From Candidatus Neomicrothrix sp. UBA2131 (lineage in GTDB: Bacteria; Actinomycetota; Acidimicrobiia; Acidimicrobiales; MedAcidi-G1), in NCBI GenBank assembly GCA_002329075.1, contig DCXR01000040.1:1-35326 (forward strand): 35,326 nucleotides of DNA, in the 5' to 3' direction. Shown piece after piece: positions 21,339 through 29,033 of the stretch (its first letter is position 1; the number at the start of each line of letters is the position of its first letter). The position numbers were made by a program, and so were the translations under genes. The notes beneath the pieces are model-generated. The model saw only the letters and a program-made list of their open reading frames with translations, was not told the DNA's origin and searched no databases.

Positions 21339-22534
21339 AGGTCAAGCCCCAGCAACTCTATGGCGTTGCCTCGGGTGATCTTGGTGATCGTGTCCATGTC
21401 GAGGTGGTTCATCTGCGCCTCGGCGACTTCCCGGCACTGGGGCCAGGTGCTGTCAGCGTGGGGGTAGTCGGTCTCGTAGAGGAGCCGGTCGGCGCCGATG
21501 GCCTTGAGCGATTCCTCAGTGAGGCCGTGTTCGTCGTCGAAGAAACAGCCGTAGATCTGTCGGTGGAAGTAGTTGCTGGGGGGTTCGGGAACACTGTCCT
21601 CGACGCCTCCCCATGCCCGGTTGCTCTCCCAGACCTTGTCGAGCCGTTCGAGCATGTAGGGGATCCAGCCGATCTGGCCTTCGCTGTAGACGAGCTGGAG
21701 GGCGGGGAAGTCGACCAGCACCCCTGAGAGCAGGTAGTCGACCATTGACGCCATGGCGTTGCCGTAGGTCAGGGTCGAGGCCACCAGCGGAGGGGCGTCG
21801 TCGGAGGTCCGGGGCAGGGTCGACGAGGAACCGATGTGCATGTGCACCGAGACGCCGGCTTCTGCGCAGGCTGCGAAGAGCGGGTTCCAGTGGCCGGTGT
21901 GGATCGATGGGAGTCCCAGGTAGGCGGGGATCTCCGAGAAGGCGATCCCGCGGACGCCCCGGGCCGCGTTGCGGGCCACCTCAGCGGCGGCCAGGTCCGG
22001 GTCCCACAAGGGGACGATCGCCAGGGGTACCAACCGGCCGCCGGAGTCGCCGCACCACTCCTCGACCAGCCAGTCGTTGTAGGCCTGCAGGCAGGCCAGG
22101 CCCAGTTCCTTGTCCTGTGCCAGGGAGAACCGCTGTCCGCAGAATCGGGGGAAGGTGCTGGGGAACATGACCTGCACCTCTGTGTGTGAATCGTCCATGT
22201 CCTCGAGGCGGGCCTTGGCGTCGTAGCAACCGGGCCTCATCTGTTCGAAGGTTGTCGGGGCGATCATCACCTCAGAGCGGTCGTAGCCGACGGCCGACTC
22301 GACCCTGGAACAGGGCCAGAGGTCGCCCTCGAAGCGCCACCAGTCGCAGTCGGTCCCCCCCGCCTCGGCCGTTTCGAATGTGAACAGCCCACCCTCGTAG
22401 CCCATCCGGGAACAGGGAATTCGTTCGATTCGGGGGGCCTGATCCTCGAACCGGGCAGGCAACCAGTCCTGCCACACATGAGCGGGCTCGATCACGTGGT
22501 CGTCTACAGACACGAACTTCGGGAATTCATCCAC
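21335..22534 (-). CDS. Metal-dependent amidohydrolase / decarboxylase-like (amidohydrolase_2)
   Basis: A 399-residue TIM-barrel hydrolase. SVDDHVIEP near 9-17 gives the D-x-H metal motif and the following Glu. A C-terminal YETDYPHADSTWP is diagnostic of the amidohydrolase_2 group (ACMS decarboxylase, resorcylate decarboxylase and relatives); an internal VYSEGQIGWIPYMLERLD is also typical. The reaction could be hydrolysis or non-oxidative decarboxylation of an aromatic or cyclic acid. The start is decided by GGAGG on the minus strand. The GTG at 22534 is 8 nt from it, while the ATG at 22540 is only 2 nt away and would add two residues; the frame is open up to 22687. It is coupled to the diiron protein gene. 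Confidence 0.83.
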   Translation of the reverse strand: MDEFPKFVSVDDHVIEPAHVWQDWLPARFEDQAPRIERIPCSRMGYEGGLFTFETAEAGGTDCDWWRFEGDLWPCSRVESAVGYDRSEVMIAPTTFEQMRPGCYDAKARLEDMDDSHTEVQVMFPSTFPRFCGQRFSLAQDKELGLACLQAYNDWLVEEWCGDSGGRLVPLAIVPLWDPDLAAAEVARNAARGVRGIAFSEIPAYLGLPSIHTGHWNPLFAACAEAGVSVHMHIGSSSTLPRTSDDAPPLVASTLTYGNAMASMVDYLLSGVLVDFPALQLVYSEGQIGWIPYMLERLDKVWESNRAWGGVEDSVPEPPSNYFHRQIYGCFFDDEHGLTEESLKAIGADRLLYETDYPHADSTWPQCREVAEAQMNHLDMDTITKITRGNAIELLGLDL

Positions 22535-22594
22535 GGGCATCACCTCCACGTCGCTGATGAGTGCATCGTCGGCTATGGGCCCCCTGTCCGCTAG

Positions 22595-22606
22595 GGACGT
22601 TGGTCC
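22595..22606. promoter_or_regulatory. Operator-like element GGACGTTGGTCC (copy 1)
   Basis: A 12-base near-palindrome (GGAC...GTCC) in the 235-bp divergent region between the amidohydrolase and the luciferase-like gene. It differs by one base from a second copy at 22674-22685. Paired sites like this suggest a dimeric repressor controlling both directions. No regulator gene is adjacent. Confidence 0.4.
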
Positions 22607-22673
22607 CCTCTGGGGCAGGTCTTCTCCACAGCTCCAGGCCTCACAGGTCCCCTGGGAGGAGTTTTCGAGAATA

Positions 22674-22685
22674 GGACCTTGGTCC
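22674..22685. promoter_or_regulatory. Operator-like element GGACCTTGGTCC (copy 2)
   Basis: A perfect GGACC-TT-GGTCC palindrome, near-identical to the one at 22595-22606. It also begins a 10-base direct repeat, GGTCCATAGC, found at 22681-22690 and again at 22729-22738. AT-rich promoter-like sequence lies between these two copies (about 22708-22727). Confidence 0.42.
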
Positions 22686-22769
22686 ATAGCCCTCGCCGGC
22701 TGCCGGGATTAAGAACAAGCATTAAATAGGTCCATAGCGGCCCATCAAAGCCGACTGAGAGGTAGCGCC

Positions 22770-23891
22770 ATGGAGTTCGGGATCTTCCTGCAGAGTTTCA
22801 TTCCTCGGAACCGGATGGAGGAATGGGGTGAGGAGCACGAGTGGCGCTCCTACCAGAACGACGTCGCGGTGGCCCAGAAGGCCGACGAGTGGGGCTGGAA
22901 GTACCTGTGGGTGGTCGAGCACCACTTCCTCCACGAGTACTCCCACATCTCACAGCCTGAGGCCTTCATCCCCTACCTGTTGGCCAAGACCGAGCGCATC
23001 CACGTCGGGTCGGGGATCTTCAACATCGTCCCCCCCGTCAACCATCCCTACAAGACCGCCGAACGGGTGGCCACCCTGGACCTGCTGGGCGACGGTCGAT
23101 TCGAGTTCGGTGTCGGCCGGGGCTCGGGCACCACCGAGGTCGGCGGCTTCGGCATCGCCGACTACCCGGTCACCAAGGAGATGTTCGAAGAAGCCCTGCC
23201 CGAGATCCTCAAGATGTGGGAAGAGGGCACCTACCCCGGATTCGACGGGAAGTTCTGGTCGTCCCCGGCCCGGATCATTCTCCCCAAGCCCCTCACCAAG
23301 CCCCATCCCCCGCTCTGGCAGGCCGCCGGCAACGCTCCCACCTACGGCAAGGTGGGTCGGGCCGGCATGGGAGTTCTCGGCTTCAACGTGGCCACCTTCG
23401 ACCAGTTCGTGCCCCTCATCGCGTCCTACAAGGAGGGGATCGCCAACGCCGAACCGATCGGAGGCTTCGTCAACGACAACCTGTCCATCACCGGGGTGCT
23501 GAGCATCGACGAGGACGGACAGCGGGCCCGGGAGAAGGCGCTCGAGATGCAACTCAGTTACCTGCGAACCAACGTGTTCCGCTACCTCGACAGCTTCGCC
23601 GTCCCGGGGACGATCCCCCCCTGGCCCCAGGTGCTGCCCGAGCTGACCCTCGACGACGTCGAACGGTCGATAGAGGATGGCACGATGATCTGCGGTGACC
23701 CCGACGAGTGTGTCAGCCAGATCCAGCGCTACACGGACATCGGGTGCGACCAGTTGGTCTTCGCCTTCCCCCTGGGCCTCGACATCGAGGACGCCCTGTC
23801 GATGATCGAACTGTTCGGCAAGGAGGTCATCCCCCGCGCCGATCCCGATCCGGAGTTCTCGACGGTCCGCCACCGGAACGCTAGCGCCTGA
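22770..23891 (+). CDS. LLM-class (luciferase-like) flavin-dependent monooxygenase
   Basis: A 373-residue TIM-barrel flavoenzyme. FGIFLQSF at 3-10 opens the barrel. WVVEHHFLHEYS near 48-59 carries the EHH motif of FMN/FMNH2-using luciferase-like proteins, and FGVGRGSG near 111-118 is the flavin-phosphate-binding turn. The alternative, an F420-dependent LLM enzyme, is possible because fbiC lies 7 kb away, but EHH favours FMN. It probably oxygenates or cleaves an organic substrate as an early step of the catabolic island. The ATG follows GAGAGGTAGCGCC, a fair ribosome site. The divergent upstream region has paired operator-like palindromes. Confidence 0.85.
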   Translation: MEFGIFLQSFIPRNRMEEWGEEHEWRSYQNDVAVAQKADEWGWKYLWVVEHHFLHEYSHISQPEAFIPYLLAKTERIHVGSGIFNIVPPVNHPYKTAERVATLDLLGDGRFEFGVGRGSGTTEVGGFGIADYPVTKEMFEEALPEILKMWEEGTYPGFDGKFWSSPARIILPKPLTKPHPPLWQAAGNAPTYGKVGRAGMGVLGFNVATFDQFVPLIASYKEGIANAEPIGGFVNDNLSITGVLSIDEDGQRAREKALEMQLSYLRTNVFRYLDSFAVPGTIPPWPQVLPELTLDDVERSIEDGTMICGDPDECVSQIQRYTDIGCDQLVFAFPLGLDIEDALSMIELFGKEVIPRADPDPEFSTVRHRNASA

Positions 23892-23912
23892 CCGACGGTC
23901 GGACCAGGCACC

Positions 23913-23944
23913 GAACCGTAGATGACCTGAACCGTAGAGGACCT
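23913..23944 (+). repeat. Tandem 16-bp duplication before the D-aminoacylase-type gene
   Basis: GAACCGTAGATGACCT is followed at once by GAACCGTAGAGGACCT, differing at one base. The repeat ends at the ribosome site GAGGAGG of the gene starting at 23956. It looks like a recent slippage duplication in the 5' leader. Confidence 0.6.
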
Positions 23945-23955
23945 GAGGAGGCCCC

Positions 23956-25695
23956 ATGTTCGACTACTTGATCAAGGGTGGGACCGTCATCGACGGGACC
24001 GGCGCCCCGGCCCGTGAGGCCGACGTGGCGGTGCTCGACGGGAGGATCGCAGCCATAGGCGCCCTCGACGGGGAGGCCACCACGGTCCTCGATGCCACCG
24101 GCCTCATGGTCTGTCCCGGTTTCATCGACCCCCACTGCCACTACGACGCCCAGATCTGCTGGGACCCAGCCCTCACCTCATCGAGCCTGCACGGGGTGAC
24201 CACCATCATCATGGGCAACTGCGGCTTCTCGCTGGCTCCGGTGGGCAACGAATCTGACGCCCTCTACATCAGCGCAATGCTGGCCGGGGTTGAGGGAATG
24301 CCCCTGGAATCGCTGGCCCAGGGGGTGCCCTGGGACTGGCTGACCTTCGCCGAGTACCTGGACCGCTTCGAGGGCCACATCGGGGTCAACATGGGCTGTC
24401 TGGTCGGTCACAACGCCCTTCGTCGAACCGTCATGGGAGAAGACGCCGTCGGCGCCGAGGCCGACGAGGCACAGTTGGCCGAGATGGCCCGCCTCCTCCA
24501 CGAGTCGATCGAGGCCGGTGGCCTGGGGTTCTCCTCCAGCCAGTCCTACACCCACAACGACGCCGAGCGGCGACCGGTTCCCTCCCGCTGGGCGGCAGCC
24601 GAGGAACTCGTCTCCCTGTCGGCAGTGGTGGCGGACCACGAGGGGACAACCCTCCAGTGGGTGAGTACCGGCTGTCTCGACGGGCTCAGCACCGAGGAGT
24701 ACGAGCTTCTCACCCGGATGTCCCTGGCCGGACAACGGCCCCTGAACTGGAATGTGTTCACCATCGACTCGGCCCGCCTGGAGGCCTTCGAGAAGCAGAC
24801 GGGGATGGGTGACTACGCCGCTGCCCAGGGGGCGCGGGTGGTGGCCCTGACAATGCCGGTCCTCGTCGGGATGAACATGAGCTTCCGCCACTACTGCGGC
24901 CTGAACCTCCTGCCGGGCTGGGACGATGTGCTGTCCCTCCCCCTGGCCGAACGCATGGAGGAACTCTCCCGACCTGAGGTCAGGCAGAAGATGGAGGCTG
25001 CCGCGGCTTCTCCCGAGGCGGGAGTCATGTCCCGGTTGGTCGACTTCTCCTCCTACGAGATCGGAGACACCTACTCGGCTGAGAACGCCGACCTGAAGGG
25101 CCGCCTGGTGGCAGACATCGCCGCCGAGCGGGGCACCGGGGCCTTCGACACCCTGCTCGACATCGTCCTCGCCGACCACCTGGACACCGTGCTCTGGCCC
25201 AGCCCCACCGACGACGACGACGAGAGTTGGAGAATGCGCCAGGAGGCATGGAAGAGGGACGACGTCCTCATCGGCGGCTCCGACGCCGGCGCCCACCTGG
25301 ATCGCATGGCCGGCGCCTCCTACCCGACGGCCTGGCTGGCCGACTGCCTGCGGGGCAAGGGCCTCGCCAGCGTCGAGGACGCCGTCCGCCACATGACCGA
25401 TGCGCCGGCCCGCCTCTTCGGCCTCATCGACCGGGGCCGAATCGCCGAGGGATGCCATGCCGACCTGGTGGTCTTCGATCCCGACAACGTCGATGCCGGC
25501 GAGACGGTCCTGGTCCACGACCTGCCGGGAGACAACAGGCGGCTGTGGTCCGATCCCCTGGGCATGGTACGGGTGCTGGTCGGCGGATCTGAGATCGTGG
25601 CCGACGGCAAGCCCACCGGCAACCTACCGGGTTCGGTGCTGCGGTCGGGGAGGGACACGGCCACCGTGTCCATTCCAGCCTTCGCTGCCGACTGA
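23956..25695 (+). CDS. D-aminoacylase-type amidohydrolase (N-acyl-D-amino acid deacylase family)
   Basis: A 579-residue metal-dependent hydrolase. The N-terminal beta-sandwich starts DYLIKGGTVIDGTG. PGFIDPHCHYDAQ at 54-66 holds the His60-x-His62 metal pair, and TTIIMGNCGFSLAP at 82-95 is the family's conserved Cys-containing loop. A later GGSDAGAHL carries the catalytic Asp, and a C-terminal region, ADLVVFDPDNV, closes the sandwich. The length is a little above that of classical D-aminoacylases. It would hydrolyse an amide or a cyclic amide; the actual substrate is unknown. GAGGAGG precedes the ATG. It is the second gene of the plus-strand set, 64 nt after the luciferase-like gene. Confidence 0.85.
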   Translation: MFDYLIKGGTVIDGTGAPAREADVAVLDGRIAAIGALDGEATTVLDATGLMVCPGFIDPHCHYDAQICWDPALTSSSLHGVTTIIMGNCGFSLAPVGNESDALYISAMLAGVEGMPLESLAQGVPWDWLTFAEYLDRFEGHIGVNMGCLVGHNALRRTVMGEDAVGAEADEAQLAEMARLLHESIEAGGLGFSSSQSYTHNDAERRPVPSRWAAAEELVSLSAVVADHEGTTLQWVSTGCLDGLSTEEYELLTRMSLAGQRPLNWNVFTIDSARLEAFEKQTGMGDYAAAQGARVVALTMPVLVGMNMSFRHYCGLNLLPGWDDVLSLPLAERMEELSRPEVRQKMEAAAASPEAGVMSRLVDFSSYEIGDTYSAENADLKGRLVADIAAERGTGAFDTLLDIVLADHLDTVLWPSPTDDDDESWRMRQEAWKRDDVLIGGSDAGAHLDRMAGASYPTAWLADCLRGKGLASVEDAVRHMTDAPARLFGLIDRGRIAEGCHADLVVFDPDNVDAGETVLVHDLPGDNRRLWSDPLGMVRVLVGGSEIVADGKPTGNLPGSVLRSGRDTATVSIPAFAAD

Positions 25696-25791
25696 GTTGT
25701 CGGACCGGCTCTGCCGGCCACCGGAAAATGGACTGACCGCCGACAGGGTCGCGGTGTGTCTGTCCGACGCCGGACCGGCCAGACTGCTGGG

Positions 25792-26976
25792 GTGCGGCTC
25801 GAGGAAACCCCCGAACAGCAGTCATTGCGCGCCGAGTTGCGCTCCTACTTCGCCGGGTTGATGACCGCGGAGCTCAGGGATGCGCTCCGCGGTGGCCACG
25901 CTGCATCCGACACACGTCGGTCGGTATACAGACGACTCGGGACGGACGGGATGCTCGGCCTCGGTTGGCCGACCGAGTACGGGGGCGGAGGCCGGCCTGC
26001 GACCGACCAGTTCATCCTGTTCGACGAGGCGCAGCGGGCCAACTGCCCCATGCCGTTCGTGTCCCTCAACACAGTCGGGCCGACCCTCATCGAATTCGGT
26101 GACGAGGCCCAGAAGCAGCGCTTCCTGCCCGGGATTCTCGCCGGTGACGTGATCTTCGCCATCGGGTACTCGGAACCGACGGCAGGTACCGACCTGGCCT
26201 CGTTGCGGACCAGGGCCGTTCGTGACGGCGATGAGTGGGTGGTCAGCGGATCCAAGATCTTCACCAGCGGAGCCAACGAGGCCGACTACGTCTGGTTGGC
26301 CTGTCGAACCGATCCCGAGGCACGCAAGCACAGGGGCATCTCCCTGCTGATCGTGCCCACCGACTCCGAGGGCTTTTCGTGGACGCCCATAGTCACGGTG
26401 GGCGACGGGCCGACGACCAGCACCTACTACGACAGCGTGCGGGTGCCGGCTGCCAACCTGGTCGGCGATGTGAACGCCGGCTGGTCGATGATCACGACGC
26501 AACTCAATCACGAGCGGGTCGGCCTGGCAGCCACCAGCGCCCTGGCCTTCAACCTCCACGACGACACGGTGGCCTGGGCGGCCGACACCGTGGCCCCTGA
26601 GGGCGGACGTGTCATCGACCGACCCTGGGTGCAGCTGGACCTGGCCCGGTGCCATGCCGAACTGGAGGCCCTCCGGCTCCTCAACTGGCGGATGACCATC
26701 GATGTGGAAAGGGGGCGCCTCACCGCCGACCGGTCGGCGGCGGTGAAGGTCTACGGCACCGAGGCAGCGGTGAGGATCTACGAACGCCTGCTCGGCATCG
26801 TCGGAGCAGAGGGCCGGGTGAGGGACGGTCAACCCGGAGTGGTGCTGCGAGGCGAACTGGAGAAGGCCGCCCGGGCCGCCCAGATCAACACGTTCGGGGG
26901 TGGGGTCAACGAGGTGATGCGGGAAATAGTCGCCTGGATGGGCCTCGGCATGGCCCGTACGGCCCGACAGGCCTGA
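25792..26976 (+). CDS. Acyl-CoA dehydrogenase, catalytic-type subunit
   Basis: A 394-residue acyl-CoA dehydrogenase. YSEPTAGTDLA at 126-136 and WVVSGSKIFTSGA at 149-161 form the flavin and substrate side. The C-terminal INTFGGGVNEVMREIVA is typical of actinobacterial FadE proteins that work as pairs. It introduces a double bond into an acyl-CoA thioester, passing electrons to ETF. The GTG at 25792 gives the usual FadE N-terminus (LEETPEQQSLRAELR); a CAGACT box lies 6 nt upstream, a weak leaderless -10. The upstream alternative is the GTG at 25756. The next gene, 17 nt on, encodes a second, more divergent acyl-CoA dehydrogenase, suggesting a heteromeric enzyme as known for mycobacterial sterol FadE pairs. 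Confidence 0.87.
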   Translation: MRLEETPEQQSLRAELRSYFAGLMTAELRDALRGGHAASDTRRSVYRRLGTDGMLGLGWPTEYGGGGRPATDQFILFDEAQRANCPMPFVSLNTVGPTLIEFGDEAQKQRFLPGILAGDVIFAIGYSEPTAGTDLASLRTRAVRDGDEWVVSGSKIFTSGANEADYVWLACRTDPEARKHRGISLLIVPTDSEGFSWTPIVTVGDGPTTSTYYDSVRVPAANLVGDVNAGWSMITTQLNHERVGLAATSALAFNLHDDTVAWAADTVAPEGGRVIDRPWVQLDLARCHAELEALRLLNWRMTIDVERGRLTADRSAAVKVYGTEAAVRIYERLLGIVGAEGRVRDGQPGVVLRGELEKAARAAQINTFGGGVNEVMREIVAWMGLGMARTARQA

Positions 26977-26993
26977 AATCGACGGGAACGACT

Positions 26994-28103
26994 GTGGACT
27001 TCGACCTGACCGATGACCAGCAGGCCCTTTGTGGCCTGGCTGAACGGATCTTCGGCGACCTCGCATCGACCGACCGTGTGGCCGAGGTGGAGGCCACCGA
27101 CGACCGGTTCGACCGCAGCCTCTGGGAGGCCCTGGCCGAAGCGGGCCTGATCGGCGTAGCGCTCCCCGAACGCGACGGGGGCCTCGGCCTGGGCATGGTG
27201 GAGGCCTGCCTGGTCCTCGAACAACAGGGCCGACGGGTGGCCCCGGTTCCGCTGCTGGCCGTCACGGCGCTCGGCGCATGGCCGATCTCCGCCCACGGCT
27301 CCGACGCGCAGCGGGCCCGATGGTTGGAGGGCATAACCGAAGGCAGCCGAATCCTGACCGGGGCATGGACGGACCCGGCCGGAGCGGACCTCTCGCAGCC
27401 CCTGACCGGGGTGGCCGAGGGGGCGGGATGGCGGGTCAGTGGAACGAAGGTGGCCGTGCCCGCCGCCGGTGTGGCCGAAGCCGTAGTCGTACCGGTCGAC
27501 ACCGACGGCCACCGTGTGGCGATCGTTCCGATAGACGCCGAGGGCCTGACCGTCACCCTCGCCGAAACGACCAGTCGGGAGATCCGTGGGGCCCTGGAGT
27601 TCGACGCTGTGAGGGTCGAGCCCGAAGACCTCCTCGAGGGCGACGGCGACAGGATCGCCCAGGAGGTTCTGGACCGGGCCAGGATCGGAATCTGCGCCAT
27701 GGTGCTGGGATGCTGCGAAGAGGCCCTGACCATGGCGGCAACCCATGTGTCCGAACGCGAACAGTTCGGCCGGCCCCTGTCCACCAACCAGGGGGTTGCC
27801 ATCCAGGCCGCCGACGCGGCGATCGACACGGACGGCATACGGGTCACCCTCCAACAGGCCGCATGGCGACTCGACAACGGCCTCGACCTCTCACAGGCCG
27901 TGCCGACGGCCAAGTGGTGGGCTGCCGAAGCCGGACAGCGGGTGGTGGTCACCACCCAACACCTGCACGGTGGGACCGGGGCCGATATCAGCCACCCGGC
28001 ACACCGCTACTTCCTCTGGGTGCTCCAACTGGCAGACAGCTTGGGCGGTGCCGGAACCCACCTGGCCCGACTCGGCTCGACGATCCTCGACCGAGCCTCC
28101 TGA
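26994..28103 (+). CDS. Acyl-CoA dehydrogenase, divergent partner subunit
   Basis: A 369-residue acyl-CoA dehydrogenase-like protein, VDFDLTDDQQ at its start. The central region that normally reads (Y/T)EP.aGSD is TDPAGADLS, and the next strand lacks the usual Gly-Lys-Ile-Ile pattern (WRVSGTKVAVP). The C-terminal LHGGTGADISHPAHRYFLW is well conserved, as in the partner subunits of alpha2-beta2 FadE enzymes. It probably forms one active site with the preceding protein; which subunit supplies the catalytic carboxylate cannot be settled here. The GTG at 26994 is used; the frame upstream is a shadow of the first gene. It is convergent with the SDR gene, 16 nt apart. Confidence 0.84.
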   Translation: MDFDLTDDQQALCGLAERIFGDLASTDRVAEVEATDDRFDRSLWEALAEAGLIGVALPERDGGLGLGMVEACLVLEQQGRRVAPVPLLAVTALGAWPISAHGSDAQRARWLEGITEGSRILTGAWTDPAGADLSQPLTGVAEGAGWRVSGTKVAVPAAGVAEAVVVPVDTDGHRVAIVPIDAEGLTVTLAETTSREIRGALEFDAVRVEPEDLLEGDGDRIAQEVLDRARIGICAMVLGCCEEALTMAATHVSEREQFGRPLSTNQGVAIQAADAAIDTDGIRVTLQQAAWRLDNGLDLSQAVPTAKWWAAEAGQRVVVTTQHLHGGTGADISHPAHRYFLWVLQLADSLGGAGTHLARLGSTILDRAS

Positions 28104-28119
28104 GGGCCGAACGAGAGGA

Positions 28120-29031
28120 CTAGAGGCCGAAGCCGTCGACGACCGGTTCCTGGTCGGCGAAGAAGGGCCCCAGGTGGTCCTCAAGGGCCTCGAGGGTCCA
28201 ATCGCCCTCGTGGGTGGCCTCGAAGGCCCGACGGGGCCGTTCGTAGACCGTGACCTCGCCGCCCCAGACCTGGAGTACCTGGCCGGAGACCCGTTCGGCC
28301 AGCGGGGAGGCAAGCCAGGCCACCAGCGGCGCCACGTGCTCCGGGGCGAAAGTGTCGAAACCATGGTCGGGCTGCTCGAACAGCGATACCGACGGACCGC
28401 CCATGACCATCCGGGTGCGGGCCCGGGGCACCAGCACGTTGGCCGTGCACCCGAACCGGAGCACCTCGCGGGCGGCCGAGATGGTCAGGGCGGTGATCCC
28501 GGCCTTCGCAGCGCTGTAGTTGCTACTCCCCAGGGCGCCGATCAGCGCCGCCTCCGAGGAGGTGCTGATCAACCGGCCACCGAGAGGTTCCCCACCTCCG
28601 GCCTTCCACCGGTCACGCCAGTGGGCCAGCGTGTGGCGGATGGTGCAGAAGTGACCCTTGAGGTGCACCCGGACCACGTCATCGAACTCCGACTCCTCCA
28701 TCTTCTGGAGCATCGAGTCGCGTATGAATCCGGCGTTGTTGACGAGGATGTCGAGGGCCCCGAACTCGTCGACGGCCGTTCGGACCAGGTCGGCCGACTG
28801 TTCCCAGTCCGCCACATCGCCAAAGTGGGCCACGGCCCGACCGCCCATAGCGGTGATCTCGGCCACGACTTCCTCAGCGGGCGAGTCGTCCTGGCCTGTA
28901 CCGGCCAGCGTCGTGCCGAGGTCGTTGACGACCACAGCTGCACCATGCTGGGCCAACTCGAGGGCTTCGACCCGGCCCAGGCCACGACCCGCACCGGTGA
29001 CAATGGCTACGCGGCCGTCGAGGAGTTCCAT
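28120..29031 (-). CDS. SDR-family dehydrogenase (17-beta-HSD4 / hydroxyacyl-CoA dehydrogenase-like)
   Basis: A 303-residue short-chain dehydrogenase. TGAGRGLG at 12-19 binds NAD(P), VNNAG at 97-101 is the structural motif, and Ser158/159, Tyr172 and Lys176 (NYSAAKAG) are the catalytic set. The NDLG and LGGRLISTSSEA segments and the long C-terminal extension resemble the dehydrogenase domain of peroxisomal multifunctional enzyme type 2, so it may oxidise a 3-hydroxyacyl-CoA. The ATG at 29031 starts 2 nt after the thiolase stop; an open extension to 29082 overlaps the thiolase and is not protein-like. Cotranscription with the thiolase supports a beta-oxidation role. Confidence 0.85.
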   Translation of the reverse strand: MELLDGRVAIVTGAGRGLGRVEALELAQHGAAVVVNDLGTTLAGTGQDDSPAEEVVAEITAMGGRAVAHFGDVADWEQSADLVRTAVDEFGALDILVNNAGFIRDSMLQKMEESEFDDVVRVHLKGHFCTIRHTLAHWRDRWKAGGGEPLGGRLISTSSEAALIGALGSSNYSAAKAGITALTISAAREVLRFGCTANVLVPRARTRMVMGGPSVSLFEQPDHGFDTFAPEHVAPLVAWLASPLAERVSGQVLQVWGGEVTVYERPRRAFEATHEGDWTLEALEDHLGPFFADQEPVVDGFGL

Positions 29032-29033
29032 CG

